Made by a program: the position numbers and the translations under genes. The notes beneath the pieces were generated by a model, which was not told the origin of the DNA, searched no databases, and saw only the letters and a program-made list of their open reading frames with translations. Below are positions 27,719 through 29,133 of a stretch of 29,133 nucleotides of DNA, piece by piece; position 1 is the first letter of the stretch, and every line of letters begins with the position of its first letter. Source of the DNA: Chara braunii (taxonomy: Eukaryota > Streptophyta > Charophyceae > Charales > Characeae); assembly GCA_003427395.1 (NCBI GenBank), contig BFEA01000313.1, positions 165,552 through 194,684 of the forward strand, written 5' to 3'.

Positions 27719-28849
27719 TGTAGGGGCCGTACCTTGAAGGACTTTCGAGCCTTGGTCGACCCCACAGCGGGTCCCATTTGGCTCGACCCGCCCACGCTCA
27801 CGCTCAGGGCGCGGGTCGTTCGTCTCAGGACCACCCCCACGTAGTGCTATGAGATGGATGGGGATAGAACACTTGCGAGAGGGCTTTACATTGGGGGATG
27901 TAGCTCCGCTCTCGCGTCAAGATGGTAACTCTTTGGGCACTCGTGGTGTTTTCTCGCTTCAGCTAGGTCTGACCAGGCAAATGCTCCTTCCAATACGCAG
28001 GCAGTCCAGGGAGTTCATTGAGAGTTTCATCTTCTTCTCGTGCGCAGGTCAAGCATCATCCATTGGGCCACGCAAATTTTCACTAAGCCTAGTGGCTCTG
28101 GGCCGCCCCGGCAGCATCCTTGGGGTAAGGCGGCGTTGTCGGACCCCTAGCCGCTATTTTTTTGCGAGAGCCACTAGGCATCGCATCACCTATCCAAGAC
28201 CGCCCTTAGTCTTTCCAGGGGTCGCATTGCACAAGAGAGAGATATTCCATGCAACCTCCACACAAACCAAGTTCATGCATCAGCCATCCACCCAAGCGCC
28301 CGGCCTAAACTCGTCTCGCATCCAAGGCTTAAGCCGGATCCAAGTCCTTTCCTTAGCCAATCTCCCACCCTAGTCCTCATCCGTGGTTTCAGCCCTATCC
28401 AAATCGTCCCAGGCTACTCACCTGCGCAAGACCACACAAGACAAATGACCAAGTACAATCCCCATTGGGGTCAACACATCGCCCCTTCCCTCAATCCTAG
28501 GCCGCCTTTGCCTTCCCCTTATGAGTTCTCTTCCCTTTCCCACAAGCAAGTCATGCAATCGCCTTAGTCATTCAGTCCGAAAGGATGGTTGAGTCAAACT
28601 GACCTTGTTACAAAAACAACACTCCTTTCCGCTGTCACAAATGTTCTCAATAGTCTCGTATCCTTTTCATCTTGGTGGCACAAGGGACCGGCAGCCCTTC
28701 CCTTGCCCTCGCCTTCCACCAAGTGAGAACCAGGTTCCTTTTCGTTCGTTCCCTGACAATGTAACAGGTGAGGGTAGAGGTTAGTCACATGCCATGGAGG
28801 GGAAGGGGTGACGGAAGGGTTAAGGGTTAAAGAGTTTTGAAGGAATGAA

Positions 28850-28850
<1 letters not shown>
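27719..28850 (-). repeat. Presumed 5' LTR of the second element (outer end unknown)
   Basis: On the minus strand this region ends in GGGGCCCCTACA-like sequence (TACA at 27719), a CA end directly before the primer-binding site. No second LTR copy lies in the window, so the outer boundary cannot be set and the end given is nominal. ORFs here show no recognisable product. Confidence 0.4.

Positions 28851-28851
<1 letters not shown>

Positions 28852-28907
<56 letters not shown>
28852..28907. repeat. (GA)n microsatellite
   Basis: More than 25 uninterrupted GA units. The reverse-strand Leu-Ser repeat ORF across it is an artefact. Confidence 0.95.
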
Positions 28908-28910
<3 letters not shown>

Positions 28911-29009
28911 GAAGCTTCACATCCTAATCGACCTTGCTAACTGACCTACCTTAACCGATCCTACCCGAGGTCTCGCGCATCCCCCTTGCGACCCCCTAAG
29001 ACTTTTGGG

Positions 29010-29133
29010 GGACGGGTGTGGGTGATGAAGGAAGGAGGAGGGTTGGAGGTGGTCGGCTATGGTGGACGGGTGTGGGGGATGGAGGAAGGAGAAGGGTTGG
29101 AGGTGGTCGGCTATGGTGGACGGGTGTGGGTGA
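29010..29133. repeat. 54-bp tandem repeat running off the window
   Basis: Copies starting GGACGGGTGTGGG at 29010, 29064 and 29118 (period 54), about 95 percent alike. The third copy is cut by the window end, so the array continues outside. Confidence 0.92.

Overview
The window is eukaryotic nuclear DNA made almost entirely of retrotransposon and repeat sequence. I see no bacterial gene layout and no intact host gene. The element types (a Ty3/gypsy element with a C-terminal chromodomain, and a second Ty3-type lineage whose pol resembles elements I recall from basidiomycetes) together with strong GT-AG-like splice signals would suit a plant or streptophyte alga such as Chara. That assignment is inference from memory, not from a search.

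Region 1 (1-8342, + strand): a decayed Ty3 chromovirus. It has a leader (1-864), a coiled-coil gag N-terminus (865-1473), a gag core with zinc knuckle (1495-2643), and a pol (2640-6303) carrying protease, reverse transcriptase, RNase H, integrase and chromodomain. Pol is broken by five in-frame stops and one frameshift; the stops are consistent with C-to-T or G-to-A decay. A polypurine tract then leads into a roughly 2-kb LTR (from 6341). The LTR holds an array of roughly 60-bp units, each able to form a hairpin whose stem bases change between units but stay complementary.

Region 2 (8343-13760): an unassigned spacer, then a diverged LTR of the same family in the opposite orientation (9294-10953 plus 13146-about 13760). 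A 2,192-bp insertion (10954-13145) splits it. The insertion is flanked by an 8-bp target duplication, has imperfect terminal inverted repeats, and is filled with CTC/GAG, AATC and GCAGC simple repeats around a 47-bp perfect palindrome.

Region 3 (13761-15649): uncharacterised, with a run of good minus-strand splice-donor matches.

Region 4 (about 15650-27719 and beyond, - strand): a very large second Ty3-type element. Read 5' to 3' on the minus strand it has an LTR end at 27719, a primer-binding site matching 16 bases of a tRNA-Ala 3' end including CCA (27714-27699), a 1.9-kb leader with 93-bp tandem repeats, four consecutive diverged paralogous ORFs of about 250-270 codons (25788-22349), then gag (21824-20199) and a disrupted pol that stops inside integrase near 15650. 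The four extra ORFs share a GPFxG motif at nearly the same residue and a conserved overall plan. I recognise no known family. They are far better preserved than pol. Together with the covarying hairpin array, this cassette is the best candidate for an undescribed system.

Region 5 (27719-29133): the presumed 5' LTR and flank, with a (GA)n tract and a 54-bp tandem repeat running off the end of the window.
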